Origin: an uncultured Eubacterium sp.
Lineage (GTDB): Bacteria; Bacillota; Clostridia; Lachnospirales; Lachnospiraceae
DNA length: 25,921 bases
Direction: 5' to 3'
NCBI GenBank assembly: GCA_910579075.1
Contig: CAJTSV010000025.1
Location: forward strand, 3,096 to 29,016
In this document: piece by piece, positions 14,937-22,685 of the stretch
How the letters are laid out: each line of letters begins with the position of its first letter
Position numbering within the stretch: position 1 is the first letter of the stretch
The notes under the pieces: generated by a model
What the model saw: the letters and a program-made list of their open reading frames with translations, nothing else
The model's database searches: none
Told to the model about the DNA's origin: nothing
Made by a program: the position numbers and the translations under genes

Positions 14937-16799
14937 TTACTGGTTCTGAATCGAATAGGTCGGTACGATTTTCTGCACAAACTGGCGGATATCGTCCGGT
15001 TCTTCCACGACATAATCCCGCAGCTGTTCTAAGCGCCGCATAAATTCGGCTTCATCAAACTGGATTGGCTTGCCGATATGAATCAGCTTGTTTGCCGTGT
15101 CCTGCATGCCTTCTTCTTCCATCAGCATTTCCTCATACAGCTTTTCCCCCGGACGAAGGCCCGAAAATACAATGTGGATATCCTCATCCGGCTTATGCCC
15201 GGACAGCAGAATCAGGTTTTTGGCCAGGTCTGCGATTTTGACCGGCTCGCCCATATCCAGCACAAAGATTTCCCCGCCCTTTGCATAAGCCCCTGCCTGC
15301 AGCACAAGCGATACGGCTTCCGGTATGGTCATAAAATAGCGGATAATATCCGGATGCGTGACCGTAACCGGGCCGCCCTGTGCAATCTGCTTTTTAAACA
15401 GCGGAATAACGCTGCCGTTGCTGCCAATCACGTTTCCAAAGCGCACGGCCACATATTCGGTCTGCGAATGGTTGTTATATGTCTGGATAATCATTTCACA
15501 GATACGCTTGGTCGCACCCATAATATTCGTCGGGTTGACTGCCTTATCCGTCGAAATCATGACAAACCTGCGCACATGGTGCCTGTCCGCTGCCTGCACG
15601 ACCTTCCAGGTACCGAGCACGTTGTTTTTGACAGCCTCGTTCGGGCTTGTCTCCATCAGCGGCACATGCTTGTGTGCTGCTGCGTGGTATACAATATTCG
15701 GCTGGTACTGTGCAAAAATATCGTCAATGCGCTTGGTATTGCGCACCGACGCAATCAGCGTCACCAGATTCAGCTGTGGAAAACGGTTCAGCAGCTCCTG
15801 CTGGATATCGTAGGCCGAATTTTCATAAATATCCACAATCACAAGCTGTTTCGGATTGTGCGAGGCAATCTGGCGGCACAGCTCGCTTCCTATCGAGCCG
15901 CCCCCGCCTGTGACCATTACCACCTGTCCCGACACATATCCCATAATGGAATCCAGGTCGATTTCCACCGGGTCGCGCCCGAGCAGGTCATTCATGTCCA
16001 CGTCTTTTAATTTTGTCACGCTGACATCCCCGTTTACCAGCTGGTACATGCCTGGCAGGCGCTTGAGCTCGCACCCGGTCTCTTTACAGATTTCGACGAT
16101 TTCTTTTATTTTTTTCGGCGGTGCCGACGGAATCGCAATCATAATCTCATGCACATGCAAAATGTCCACAAGCTCCGGTATCATATGCCGGTCGCCGTAC
16201 ACCTTGATGCCGTGCATATAGCTGCCCTTTTTCATCAGGTCGTCATCCACGGCACCGACAATATTCAGGTTGATGTATTTGCTGTCCACGATTTCTTTTA
16301 TCAGCATGTTTCCGGCGCTTCCCGCACCGACAATCAGCACATTGCGCCGCTCATTTTTCTGCCCGGACATTTTCATGCGCACCATGCGGATGACACGGTA
16401 AAAATACCGCCCGAATACGGCAAACAGCAAAAGAAACAGCCCGTAAAACACATAAAAGCTGCGCGGCATCGGATAAGACGAATTGCGCCCGTGAAGGATA
16501 TGCACATAAATCGTCAGCAGGATGTCGTCGATAAAGCAGGCACAGCAGATATACATCAGCTCTGTCGAGCCCGCATACGACCAGAGGCTGGAATACAGCC
16601 GGAATACTGCAAAACAGATAATGGTAATCGCCGACGCCGTCCACATAATCTGCACGCATTTATCCAGATAGTTATCCGGAATCCATTCCAGATGCAGGTC
16701 AAACCTGGCCATCAGGGCGAGCAGGCAGGAAAGCACTACGGCACATATATCATAACATACGAGGAAAAATCTCCGTATCCATAATTCCATATTTTTCAT
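14937..16799 (-). CDS. Membrane-anchored UDP-GlcNAc 4,6-dehydratase, PglF/CapD family
   Basis: Expected reaction: UDP-GlcNAc to the UDP-4-keto-6-deoxy sugar, the first step to QuiNAc, FucNAc or bacillosamine-type sugars. Four N-terminal transmembrane helices (about 10-30, 50-68, 80-102, 115-135) precede a first Rossmann domain (VGAGSAG, 157-163) and the catalytic SDR domain with TGGGGSIG (297-304). The active site reads STDKAVNPTNIMGATKR. T417, D418 and K419 are present, and Met427 stands where short dehydratases have Tyr; as I recall, this Asp-Lys-Met combination marks the long PglF-like enzymes. Its 620 residues are normal. It starts 13 bp after the transferase-reductase fusion, with AAAGGAGAG before the ATG, and is followed by the ABC exporter. 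Confidence 0.93.
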   Translation of the reverse strand: MKNMELWIRRFFLVCYDICAVVLSCLLALMARFDLHLEWIPDNYLDKCVQIMWTASAITIICFAVFRLYSSLWSYAGSTELMYICCACFIDDILLTIYVHILHGRNSSYPMPRSFYVFYGLFLLLFAVFGRYFYRVIRMVRMKMSGQKNERRNVLIVGAGSAGNMLIKEIVDSKYINLNIVGAVDDDLMKKGSYMHGIKVYGDRHMIPELVDILHVHEIMIAIPSAPPKKIKEIVEICKETGCELKRLPGMYQLVNGDVSVTKLKDVDMNDLLGRDPVEIDLDSIMGYVSGQVVMVTGGGGSIGSELCRQIASHNPKQLVIVDIYENSAYDIQQELLNRFPQLNLVTLIASVRNTKRIDDIFAQYQPNIVYHAAAHKHVPLMETSPNEAVKNNVLGTWKVVQAADRHHVRRFVMISTDKAVNPTNIMGATKRICEMIIQTYNNHSQTEYVAVRFGNVIGSNGSVIPLFKKQIAQGGPVTVTHPDIIRYFMTIPEAVSLVLQAGAYAKGGEIFVLDMGEPVKIADLAKNLILLSGHKPDEDIHIVFSGLRPGEKLYEEMLMEEEGMQDTANKLIHIGKPIQFDEAEFMRRLEQLRDYVVEEPDDIRQFVQKIVPTYSIQNQ

Positions 16800-16812
16800 T
16801 TGTTCTCTCCTT

Positions 16813-18450
16813 TTATGCTCCTGAATGACTGCCGTTTTCGGTCACATAAATGCTCTGCTCAAGGCTGTGCACGCGGTAATCCCCGCCCGGGCAGCCGCTC
16901 ATTGCCTGGTCATAGCTGAAGCTGCCGAACGCCTTGCCGGCAAGCTTCCCGGTTTTACCCGGCATGGCAGATGCCAGCCGCACGAGGGGCCCGAGCGTCT
17001 TTAAAAGACGGATTCTGCGTCCCTTTGCCTTTGCAATCCCGGCCACCAGGCTGGATGTATCTGTATAACAGTCATTCTGCGGGAAGAAAATCCCTGCCTG
17101 CCTGTTTTCGATTAACAGGCGCACAAATTCACACAGATTGTCAATATGCAGCACGGAACGCTCGTTTTTGACGAGCGGAAATACCGGCACTGCGGCTGCA
17201 ATCTTTTCTAACATCTGATAATTTCCCTTGCTGCCGTTCCCGTAAATCATCGGCGGGCGCAGCACACACACACGGAAATCCGGCGTTTCCAGACGCCGTA
17301 CCATGCGGTCTCCCTGCCATTTGCTGTTGCCGTACACGCTCGAAGGCTGCGGCCTTGACTTGGTGGTAATCCGCTTCCTGCCCTGATAAGCCGGGGCGCT
17401 GTCTCCATAGATAATCATGCTGCTCATATGGATAAACTGCGCTGCGCCGTCTTCCCTTGCCTTCTTCGCAGTCTCGGCCGCGAGGTCCCTGTTTACTGCA
17501 TAGTATAGCTGTTTCTGCTCTTTTGATACTTTTCCGGTATCGGTATGTGCAATCCCGGCCACATGAAAGACGCAGTCATATCCCGAAAAATCATATTCTT
17601 TCCACTGCTCCCCGTGCATATCCAGCTCTGTCACCTCATAATGGCCGCCAAATTCCAAAAGCCAGTCCCGCACTGCCATGCCGATATAGCTTCCGGCCCC
17701 GGTAATCAGCACCCTGATTTTTTCTTTGGATAAATGTTCTTTTTCTTTTTCATAAACCTGCCTGGCTGCGGCTTTTCCGCCGGCTGGCGCGCCGGCCCCT
17801 TTCCTGCCGCGTCCGGCTTTTTTTTTGTTCAGCGTGCCGGTTCCGCCTTCTACGACGCCTTTATGACCTGCAACGGCCAGCACCGTTCCAGCCACGCAGC
17901 GGATATCCATCCACGGCCCGTAATGGCTGACATATTCCCCGTCCAGCGCTGCCTTGACCGGGATTTCCAGCTCATCCCTGCCGTTAATCTGCGCCCAGCC
18001 GGTAAGCCCCGGCAGCACGTCATTGGCCCCGTATTTCTCACGTTCTTCGATTAAATCATACTGGTTCCACAGCGCCGGCCTCGGGCCGACAAGGCTCATA
18101 TCCCCGCGCAGGATGTTAAACAGCTGCGGCAGCTCATCCAGGCTGTATCTGCGCAGAAACGCCCCTGTTTTTGTTACCATGGCATCCGGATTCTGCAACA
18201 GATGCGTCGGCATGTCTTTGGGCGTATCGGAATACATGGTGCGGAATTTATAGATTTCAAAATGCTTTTTATGTATGCCCACACGTCTCTGGCGGAAAAT
18301 CACAGGCCCCCTGGAGTCCAGCCGGATGGCAATGCTGATGCCTGCAAGAAGCGGTGACAAAAAAAATATGGCAGTGCCAGACAGTGCAATGTCAGCAATG
18401 CGCTTGCATTTTGTGTAACGGGTATTCGTTTGGATTGCTTTTGTGTTCAT
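16813..18450 (-). CDS. Fusion of initiating sugar-phosphate transferase (PglC/WcaJ type) and SDR ketoreductase/epimerase
   Basis: One 545-residue frame carries two enzymes. Residues 1-205 are a polyprenyl-phosphate hexose-1-phosphate transferase: a basic N-terminus, a re-entrant membrane helix (about 18-42), KFRTM (68-72), the catalytic Asp-Glu pair D105-E106 in YSLDELPQ, and VGPRP (121-125). A low-complexity Gly/Ala/Lys/Arg linker (about 208-232) leads to an NAD(P)-dependent SDR (about 245-545). The SDR has TGAGSYIG (250-257), a Ser at SS (343-344) and YxxxK as Y373-K377 in SSVYGNSK. No plausible internal start lies at the junction, so this is a real fusion in this sequence. With the adjacent 4,6-dehydratase, the likely role is to load a 4-keto-6-deoxy-HexNAc phosphate onto undecaprenyl phosphate and reduce the keto group, in either order. 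GGAGG lies 13 bases before the ATG. Confidence 0.88.
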   Translation of the reverse strand: MNTKAIQTNTRYTKCKRIADIALSGTAIFFLSPLLAGISIAIRLDSRGPVIFRQRRVGIHKKHFEIYKFRTMYSDTPKDMPTHLLQNPDAMVTKTGAFLRRYSLDELPQLFNILRGDMSLVGPRPALWNQYDLIEEREKYGANDVLPGLTGWAQINGRDELEIPVKAALDGEYVSHYGPWMDIRCVAGTVLAVAGHKGVVEGGTGTLNKKKAGRGRKGAGAPAGGKAAARQVYEKEKEHLSKEKIRVLITGAGSYIGMAVRDWLLEFGGHYEVTELDMHGEQWKEYDFSGYDCVFHVAGIAHTDTGKVSKEQKQLYYAVNRDLAAETAKKAREDGAAQFIHMSSMIIYGDSAPAYQGRKRITTKSRPQPSSVYGNSKWQGDRMVRRLETPDFRVCVLRPPMIYGNGSKGNYQMLEKIAAAVPVFPLVKNERSVLHIDNLCEFVRLLIENRQAGIFFPQNDCYTDTSSLVAGIAKAKGRRIRLLKTLGPLVRLASAMPGKTGKLAGKAFGSFSYDQAMSGCPGGDYRVHSLEQSIYVTENGSHSGA

Positions 18451-18513
18451 GACCTGATACCTTCCTCCGTATACAGCTGCGCTGCATGTGCTTATGCGTA
18501 AAACGCTTTTCTT

Positions 18514-18541
18514 ATTCTATCATATTCCGGAACCTCTGCAA
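18514..18541 (-). promoter_or_regulatory. Promoter of the transferase-dehydratase-exporter unit
   Basis: On the minus strand TTGCAG (18541-18536), a 16-bp spacer and TAGAAT (18519-18514), preceded by TG, form an extended -10 promoter about 65 bp before the fusion gene. It divides the glycan cluster into two transcription units. Confidence 0.65.
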
Positions 18542-18557
18542 ATATGATTCCAGAAAT

Positions 18558-18608
18558 TAAGGGCTGACAGTTTCTGGCACATCATGCCAGAGCATGCAGC
18601 AGCCCTTA
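18558..18608 (-). terminator. Nested inverted repeat between the two glycan units (possible terminator)
   Basis: Outer arms TAAGGGCTG (18558-18566) and CAGCCCTTA (18600-18608) enclose an inner hairpin, TCTGGCA (18573-18579) with TGCCAGA (18585-18591). The outer arm overlaps the stop codon of the 90-residue ORF. The run after it on the minus strand (AATTTC) is a weak T tract, so terminator activity is plausible but not certain. Confidence 0.5.
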
Positions 18609-18878
18609 CCGGAGCAGCCCATCCAAATCAAAGTACACCCGGCTGCTGGTGGCATCTCCCTGCGATGCCACCAGCTTTTTTGCCTCCTCTACGTGTTCAC
18701 GATGCGTAATGATAACACACACTTCCTTCGCCCCTTCGTACTTCCTGCGCCGCAGCAGCGGCACCTTGTGCCACTCCTCTGCATACGGCAGGCTCTTTTG
18801 TATCATAGCATTCATTACTTTTGATCTGACTCCTGCATCTGCGACTGCGCACAATGCAATATCACGTTCTGCCCTCAT
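18606..18878 (-). CDS. Hypothetical protein, possible remnant of a Rossmann-like domain (90 aa)
   Basis: I do not recognise this protein. It reads as a predicted strand (DIALCAVAD), a helix, then VCVIITHREHVEEAKKLVASQG and RVYFDLDGLL near the C-terminus. The second half resembles the end of nucleotide-binding domains found in glycan-cluster proteins, where a strand, helix and 'YF-L' strand close a Rossmann fold. The glycine-rich loop expected at the start of such a fold is absent, so it may be the surviving C-terminal part of a larger gene. It begins 16 bp after the GT2 stop, with only a distant GGGGG (12 bases before ATG) as ribosome site, and ends inside an inverted repeat. Codon usage resembles its neighbours. 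It could be a real small protein or a decaying one. Confidence 0.45.
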   Translation of the reverse strand: MRAERDIALCAVADAGVRSKVMNAMIQKSLPYAEEWHKVPLLRRRKYEGAKEVCVIITHREHVEEAKKLVASQGDATSSRVYFDLDGLLR

Positions 18879-18894
18879 ATTTTATAGATGCCCC

Positions 18895-19911
18895 CTAATT
18901 AAATCCTACCACCTTCTGCGCGATTTTATATGCCGCAATCGAAATCCGCCTTCCGCCCCTGCCCGGAAGGTTCATCGTATTGCCCATAATCCCGTTACGC
19001 AGCCGGTGAAACAGCCGCAAATCGGCTTCCCTGATATAGCGCCACAGCTCTCTCTTTTTTTCGAGGTTTTCTTCCGTGCCGGAACGGATCAGCAGCACCG
19101 TGGAAATAACGGTAATAATTTCCAGATAGTTAAACATATACTTGCGCTGCTTTTTGTTCGGAATTTTCCATAAGTCATAAGCATCTATCATCATCTTATT
19201 GACTTTTATCTGCTGGTCAATGCGCCGTATCATAATTTCCTCATTGACCGACTGGTCTTCGCGCCCGATATAATAGCGGTAAAAATCCACGTTCAGGTAA
19301 TACATCGTCTTGACATGGACGAGCGGAATATAAACATACAGATTGTCTACATAAAAGGTATGGGACGGCAGCTTCAGCCCGCAGTCACGCAGAAGCTTCG
19401 TGCGGTAAATAACCGAATGCATCAAGAGATACTGTCCCTTGCGCATATGGCGCACATCGCTCCAGGTAAACATCTTATCCTGCACAAGCGCAGACGTATA
19501 TTTCATGACCTTTTTGCGCCTGGCCCCTTCTTTTTCATAGACAAAATTGGAAATCAGCATATCCAGCGTCTGCTCCGAGCCTGCGATTTCACGCAGCGTG
19601 TCCATGATTCTGCGGTATGCTTCTTCGTCCACCCAGTCATCGCTGTCTACCACCTTAAAAAACAGCCCGCTGGCATTTGCGATTCCGGCATTGACCGCTT
19701 CCCCGTGCCCGCCGTTTTCCTGATGGACTGCTTTTACGATACCGGGGTATTTTTTCTGGTATGCGTCTGCGATTTCCGGCGTCATATCGTGGGAGCCGTC
19801 ATTGACAATAATAATTTCCACATCATCGCCGCCTGGAAGCAGGGATTTGATGCACCGCTCCATATAATCCTGCGAATTGTAGCACGGTATCGCAATTGAT
19901 AATAATTTCAT
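18895..19911 (-). CDS. Family 2 glycosyltransferase (GT-A fold)
   Basis: This is an inverting transferase that adds a sugar from a nucleotide donor to a growing glycan at the cytosolic membrane face. The 338-residue protein opens MKLLSIAIPCYNSQDYMERC, has the nucleotide-binding VNDGS (36-40), ENGGHGEAVNAG (65-76) and the metal-binding D-S-D-D (89-92) in VVDSDDWVDEEAY. The C-terminal half is helical and basic; no clear transmembrane segment is seen. Donor and acceptor cannot be read from sequence. Because it directly follows UDP-galactopyranose mutase, a galactofuranosyltransferase role is one possibility. It lies 12 bp after glf, with GGAG-type spacing upstream, and is the only separate glycosyltransferase in the cluster. 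Confidence 0.92.
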   Translation of the reverse strand: MKLLSIAIPCYNSQDYMERCIKSLLPGGDDVEIIIVNDGSHDMTPEIADAYQKKYPGIVKAVHQENGGHGEAVNAGIANASGLFFKVVDSDDWVDEEAYRRIMDTLREIAGSEQTLDMLISNFVYEKEGARRKKVMKYTSALVQDKMFTWSDVRHMRKGQYLLMHSVIYRTKLLRDCGLKLPSHTFYVDNLYVYIPLVHVKTMYYLNVDFYRYYIGREDQSVNEEIMIRRIDQQIKVNKMMIDAYDLWKIPNKKQRKYMFNYLEIITVISTVLLIRSGTEENLEKKRELWRYIREADLRLFHRLRNGIMGNTMNLPGRGGRRISIAAYKIAQKVVGFN

Positions 19912-19923
19912 TCCTGTTCTCCT

Positions 19924-21099
19924 TTAACCGGCAAGCAGCTTTCCTGCAAGCTCCAGCGCCTTTTTCGTCATGGCATCGATATTGTAATACTGGTATTCTG
20001 CAAGCCTGCCAAGCAGGTGCAGGTTTGGAAGCTGCTCTGCCATTTTTGTGTATTTTTCGTATAATTTCCTGTTTTCCGGATTCAGAATCGCATAGTACGG
20101 GATTTCACCGGGTGCCCCGGTATAGGCAAACGGATATTCGCGGATAATCGTAGTGCCGTTCGTATCTTTCTGCCTCGTCAGGTATTTAAACTCTGTAATT
20201 CTCGTAAAATCCTCACTGACTGTATAGTTTACCACACTGTGCTCGTTCTGGAAATCATTCTTTTCAAAATGTTCAAAATCAAACCGCAGCGAACGGTACG
20301 GCAGCCTTCCGTGCACAAAATCAAACAGCCCGTCTAACTCCCCGGTATAAATGACATCCCCGCCAAACTTCTTCCCTTCCAGGTAAATCCCGCCGCTGCC
20401 GTCTGCCGCCAGTACAAAATCCAGCAGCTTTTTTGCATCCGTCCCGGTACGGACGGTAATATTTTCATGTTCCAGCATGCGTGCAAACATTTCGGTAAAG
20501 CCCTGCACCGGCACTCCCTGGTATTTATCCTGAAAATAACGGTTGTCATAAGAAACAAGCACCGGCACCCTTGCCGTTACCTGCGGGCTGATTTCTTCCG
20601 GCGTCTGCCCCCACTGCTTCATCGTATATTTCAAAAAGACATTCTCATAAACGTACTGTGCGACAGCCTGTATCTGCGGATCTTCGTTTTCCAAAAGCTC
20701 CATGACTGCAACCCGGCTGCCTGCCCCGTAAGCCTGAACCAGCTTTTGCTCAAGCAGGCCTGCTTTCTCTTTTTCATAAACCATATGCAGGGTATTTAGG
20801 TTAAACGGAACCGGAATCAGCTTTCCGTTTACATTGGCGACAACCTGATGTCCGTTTTCATATAAATTCCATTCCGTAAACCTGGACAGCCAGGCAAAGA
20901 CGTCCTCCATATTTGTATGGAAAATATGCGGGCCGTACTCATGCACGAGGATGCCATATTCATCCAGCCTGTCATAGCAGTTGCCGCCAATATGCGCGCG
21001 TTTTTCCAATACCAGCACCCTGCGGCTTCCTTTCTCTGCAAGCTGCCTTGCCACAACGCTCCCTGCGATTCCTGCTCCGATTACGATACTGTCGTACAT
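19924..21099 (-). CDS. glf: UDP-galactopyranose mutase
   Basis: Glf is an FAD enzyme that isomerises UDP-galactopyranose to UDP-galactofuranose, the donor for Galf in surface glycans. From the ATG at 21099 the protein has 391 residues and begins MYDSIVIGAGIAGSVVA, with the dinucleotide-binding GAGIAG at 8-13. The family stretches RAHIGGNCYD and EYGPHIFHTN follow, and a conserved-looking RKLYEKYTKMAEQLPNLHLLGRLAEY lies near the C-terminus. A longer open frame reaches 21267 but crosses the promoter and lacks sequence like the family. GGGAGGAAACCT precedes the chosen ATG. It is first in a unit with the GT2 gene. Note: no galactan polymerase or other Galf gene is seen nearby. Confidence 0.96.
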   Translation of the reverse strand: MYDSIVIGAGIAGSVVARQLAEKGSRRVLVLEKRAHIGGNCYDRLDEYGILVHEYGPHIFHTNMEDVFAWLSRFTEWNLYENGHQVVANVNGKLIPVPFNLNTLHMVYEKEKAGLLEQKLVQAYGAGSRVAVMELLENEDPQIQAVAQYVYENVFLKYTMKQWGQTPEEISPQVTARVPVLVSYDNRYFQDKYQGVPVQGFTEMFARMLEHENITVRTGTDAKKLLDFVLAADGSGGIYLEGKKFGGDVIYTGELDGLFDFVHGRLPYRSLRFDFEHFEKNDFQNEHSVVNYTVSEDFTRITEFKYLTRQKDTNGTTIIREYPFAYTGAPGEIPYYAILNPENRKLYEKYTKMAEQLPNLHLLGRLAEYQYYNIDAMTKKALELAGKLLAG

Positions 21100-21147
21100 A
21101 GGTTTCCTCCCTGTCTGTAAATTGATGAATGTTACCGTACAAAGATG

Positions 21148-21176
21148 ATTATACACAATTTTTCGCAAAATGCCAG
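21148..21176 (-). promoter_or_regulatory. glf: Promoter of glf
   Basis: A perfect TATAAT (21153-21148) on the minus strand follows CTGGCA (21176-21171) with a 17-bp spacer. It lies about 50 bp before the glf ATG and immediately after the terminator of the glycosidase gene. Confidence 0.7.
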
Positions 21177-21186
21177 TTCTTTTTGC

Positions 21187-21232
21187 AAGAAAAAATACCA
21201 GAGTCCCTGCATATGCAAAAACCCCGGTATTT
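21187..21232 (-). terminator. Intrinsic terminator after the 6-phospho-alpha-glucosidase gene
   Basis: An approximately 18-bp stem (21193-21210 with 21215-21232, several G-U pairs, loop ATAT) is followed on the minus strand by TTTT and C. It closes the sugar-utilisation unit before the glf promoter. Confidence 0.8.
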
Positions 21233-21285
21233 CCAGAACAAGGCTGTATTGATTTTTGTTTCCGCAAAGCAGCGGGCCAGGCAGT

Positions 21286-22611
21286 TTAATCCAGCTTCGG
21301 CCAGTAATCCTGATTGGCTTTTATGAAATCATCCAGGATTTCCCGTGCTTTTTTTGCGCTTGGTACTGTCTTGGACAGCGTCAGCGCCTGCCAAAGCTTC
21401 TGGTAGCTGTGCTCGCAGTAAGCTTCCACCACAAGCCTTTCCACGGCTGCCTGCTGCTGCATCAGGCCGAGCTGGAAGGTCGGGATTTCTCCCTGGCACA
21501 AAGGCTTTGGCCCGTCAGAGCCGACCAGGCACGGCACCTCGACCATGGCATGGGCATCAAAATTGGAAATGGCCCCTTTATTTTCCACAATACACAGCAT
21601 CCGCTCCTGCGTATTATACGCAATGGCGCGTGCCAGGTCTGCGATAAATGCGGCATGATTGTCAACCTCGAACTCCGTTCCTTCAAACCTTCCTGCCTCG
21701 ATAATGCTTCTTGCAGCGCCGAATACCTTTTTCTCACGCCCGTCCATGACCTCATTGGCTCTTGTATAATCCGGATTGCTGTGCTCTGTCACATAGTCCG
21801 GGTACAGGTAATATTTCAGGTATGTATTTGGCAGGCAGTCCGGCGTGACAGCCAGAAGGTCAGCCGCCTTTTTATGCGTCGCCTGCCAGCTTTCATCCAT
21901 ATGCTGCGTCTCAATGGCCTGCTGCGTCAGGTAGCCATTTTTGCTGACATAATCAATCAGCTGCTTTGTATAATCCGTCCCGTCCTTTCCTTTTACGCTC
22001 GTCCACCAGCCAAAATGGTTCAGTCCGTAATAACACACATCCAGCTCTTTTGGCGTCTTTCCGACAATATAACTCATGCGCCGCAGCGTGCCGACCGGCA
22101 TGTCACAGATATTGATGATTTTCGCATGGGGCCGCAGCACGCGGCAGGCTTCGGCCACAATCGCAGCCGGATTGGAATAATTCAGCATCCAGCAGTGCGG
22201 GCTGTATGCTTCCATATAATCAATCAGCTGCATAATATCCGGAATGCTTCTCATGCCATACGCAATTCCGCCCGGCCCGCAGGTTTCCTGGCCGACGACG
22301 CCGTGGCGCAGCGGAATCTTTTCGTCCAGCTCCCGCATCGGGTAGCCGCCGCTTCGGATATGCGCCATGCAAAAATCCACATCCGTAAACGCTTCCTTCG
22401 GGTCTGTTGTATACGAAAATTTTACATCCGGCGCAGCTTTTTTCAAAGCGATTTCCACTGCCTTTGCAATAATCTCCTGTCTTTTTTCATCGATATCATA
22501 TAATTTCAGGCTGCGGATTGGAAAACGCTCCAGATTATCCATCAGCATCATGACAATTCCCGGTGTATAAGTGCTGCCGCCGCCGGCTATTACAATTGAA
22601 AATTTTTTCAT
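21286..22611 (-). CDS. glvA: 6-phospho-alpha-glucosidase, glycoside hydrolase family 4 (GlvA-like)
   Basis: It hydrolyses phosphorylated alpha-glucosides such as maltose 6'-phosphate to glucose and glucose 6-phosphate, by the NAD+ and Mn2+-dependent oxidation-elimination mechanism of GH4. The 441 residues closely resemble Bacillus GlvA as I recall it. The NAD loop is IAGGGSTYTPG (8-18). CDMP (169-172) is the motif that marks alpha-glucosidases of the family, with C169 and H199 (in GLNHFGWW) as metal ligands. LNYSNPAA (143-150) and NTYLKYYLYPD follow. It lies 74 bp after the EIICB permease gene, in the same direction, with AGAAGG upstream of ATG, and is followed by a terminator. Substrate class is well supported; the exact sugar is not. 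Confidence 0.95.
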   Translation of the reverse strand: MKKFSIVIAGGGSTYTPGIVMMLMDNLERFPIRSLKLYDIDEKRQEIIAKAVEIALKKAAPDVKFSYTTDPKEAFTDVDFCMAHIRSGGYPMRELDEKIPLRHGVVGQETCGPGGIAYGMRSIPDIMQLIDYMEAYSPHCWMLNYSNPAAIVAEACRVLRPHAKIINICDMPVGTLRRMSYIVGKTPKELDVCYYGLNHFGWWTSVKGKDGTDYTKQLIDYVSKNGYLTQQAIETQHMDESWQATHKKAADLLAVTPDCLPNTYLKYYLYPDYVTEHSNPDYTRANEVMDGREKKVFGAARSIIEAGRFEGTEFEVDNHAAFIADLARAIAYNTQERMLCIVENKGAISNFDAHAMVEVPCLVGSDGPKPLCQGEIPTFQLGLMQQQAAVERLVVEAYCEHSYQKLWQALTLSKTVPSAKKAREILDDFIKANQDYWPKLD

Positions 22612-22685
22612 CCTGAAAGCCCTTCTTTCTGTATATTCTGCTATTGTATATCCTTTTATTATGTATTTCTGCTGTTATATGATGC

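Noticed and set aside
15078..16010. A 310-codon plus-strand frame opposite the dehydratase gene
   Set aside because: The minus strand encodes an intact PglF-type enzyme with all motifs; the antisense frame shows no recognisable domain or ribosome site.
16813..18450. Transferase-reductase fusion as a sequencing artefact joining two genes
   Set aside because: The linker is open and codon-biased like the flanks, and no start codon with a ribosome site is present at the domain junction, so a single protein is the simpler reading; long-read confirmation would still help.
21100..21267. Longer N-terminus for UDP-galactopyranose mutase starting at 21267
   Set aside because: It would run through the terminator and the glf promoter; the ATG at 21099 has a strong ribosome site and starts exactly where the FAD-binding fold begins.
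21256..22503. A 415-codon open frame on the plus strand opposite the GH4 gene
   Set aside because: It lies wholly within the antisense of a clear glvA-like gene, has no family resemblance and is rich in His, Cys and Arg as expected for a shadow frame.
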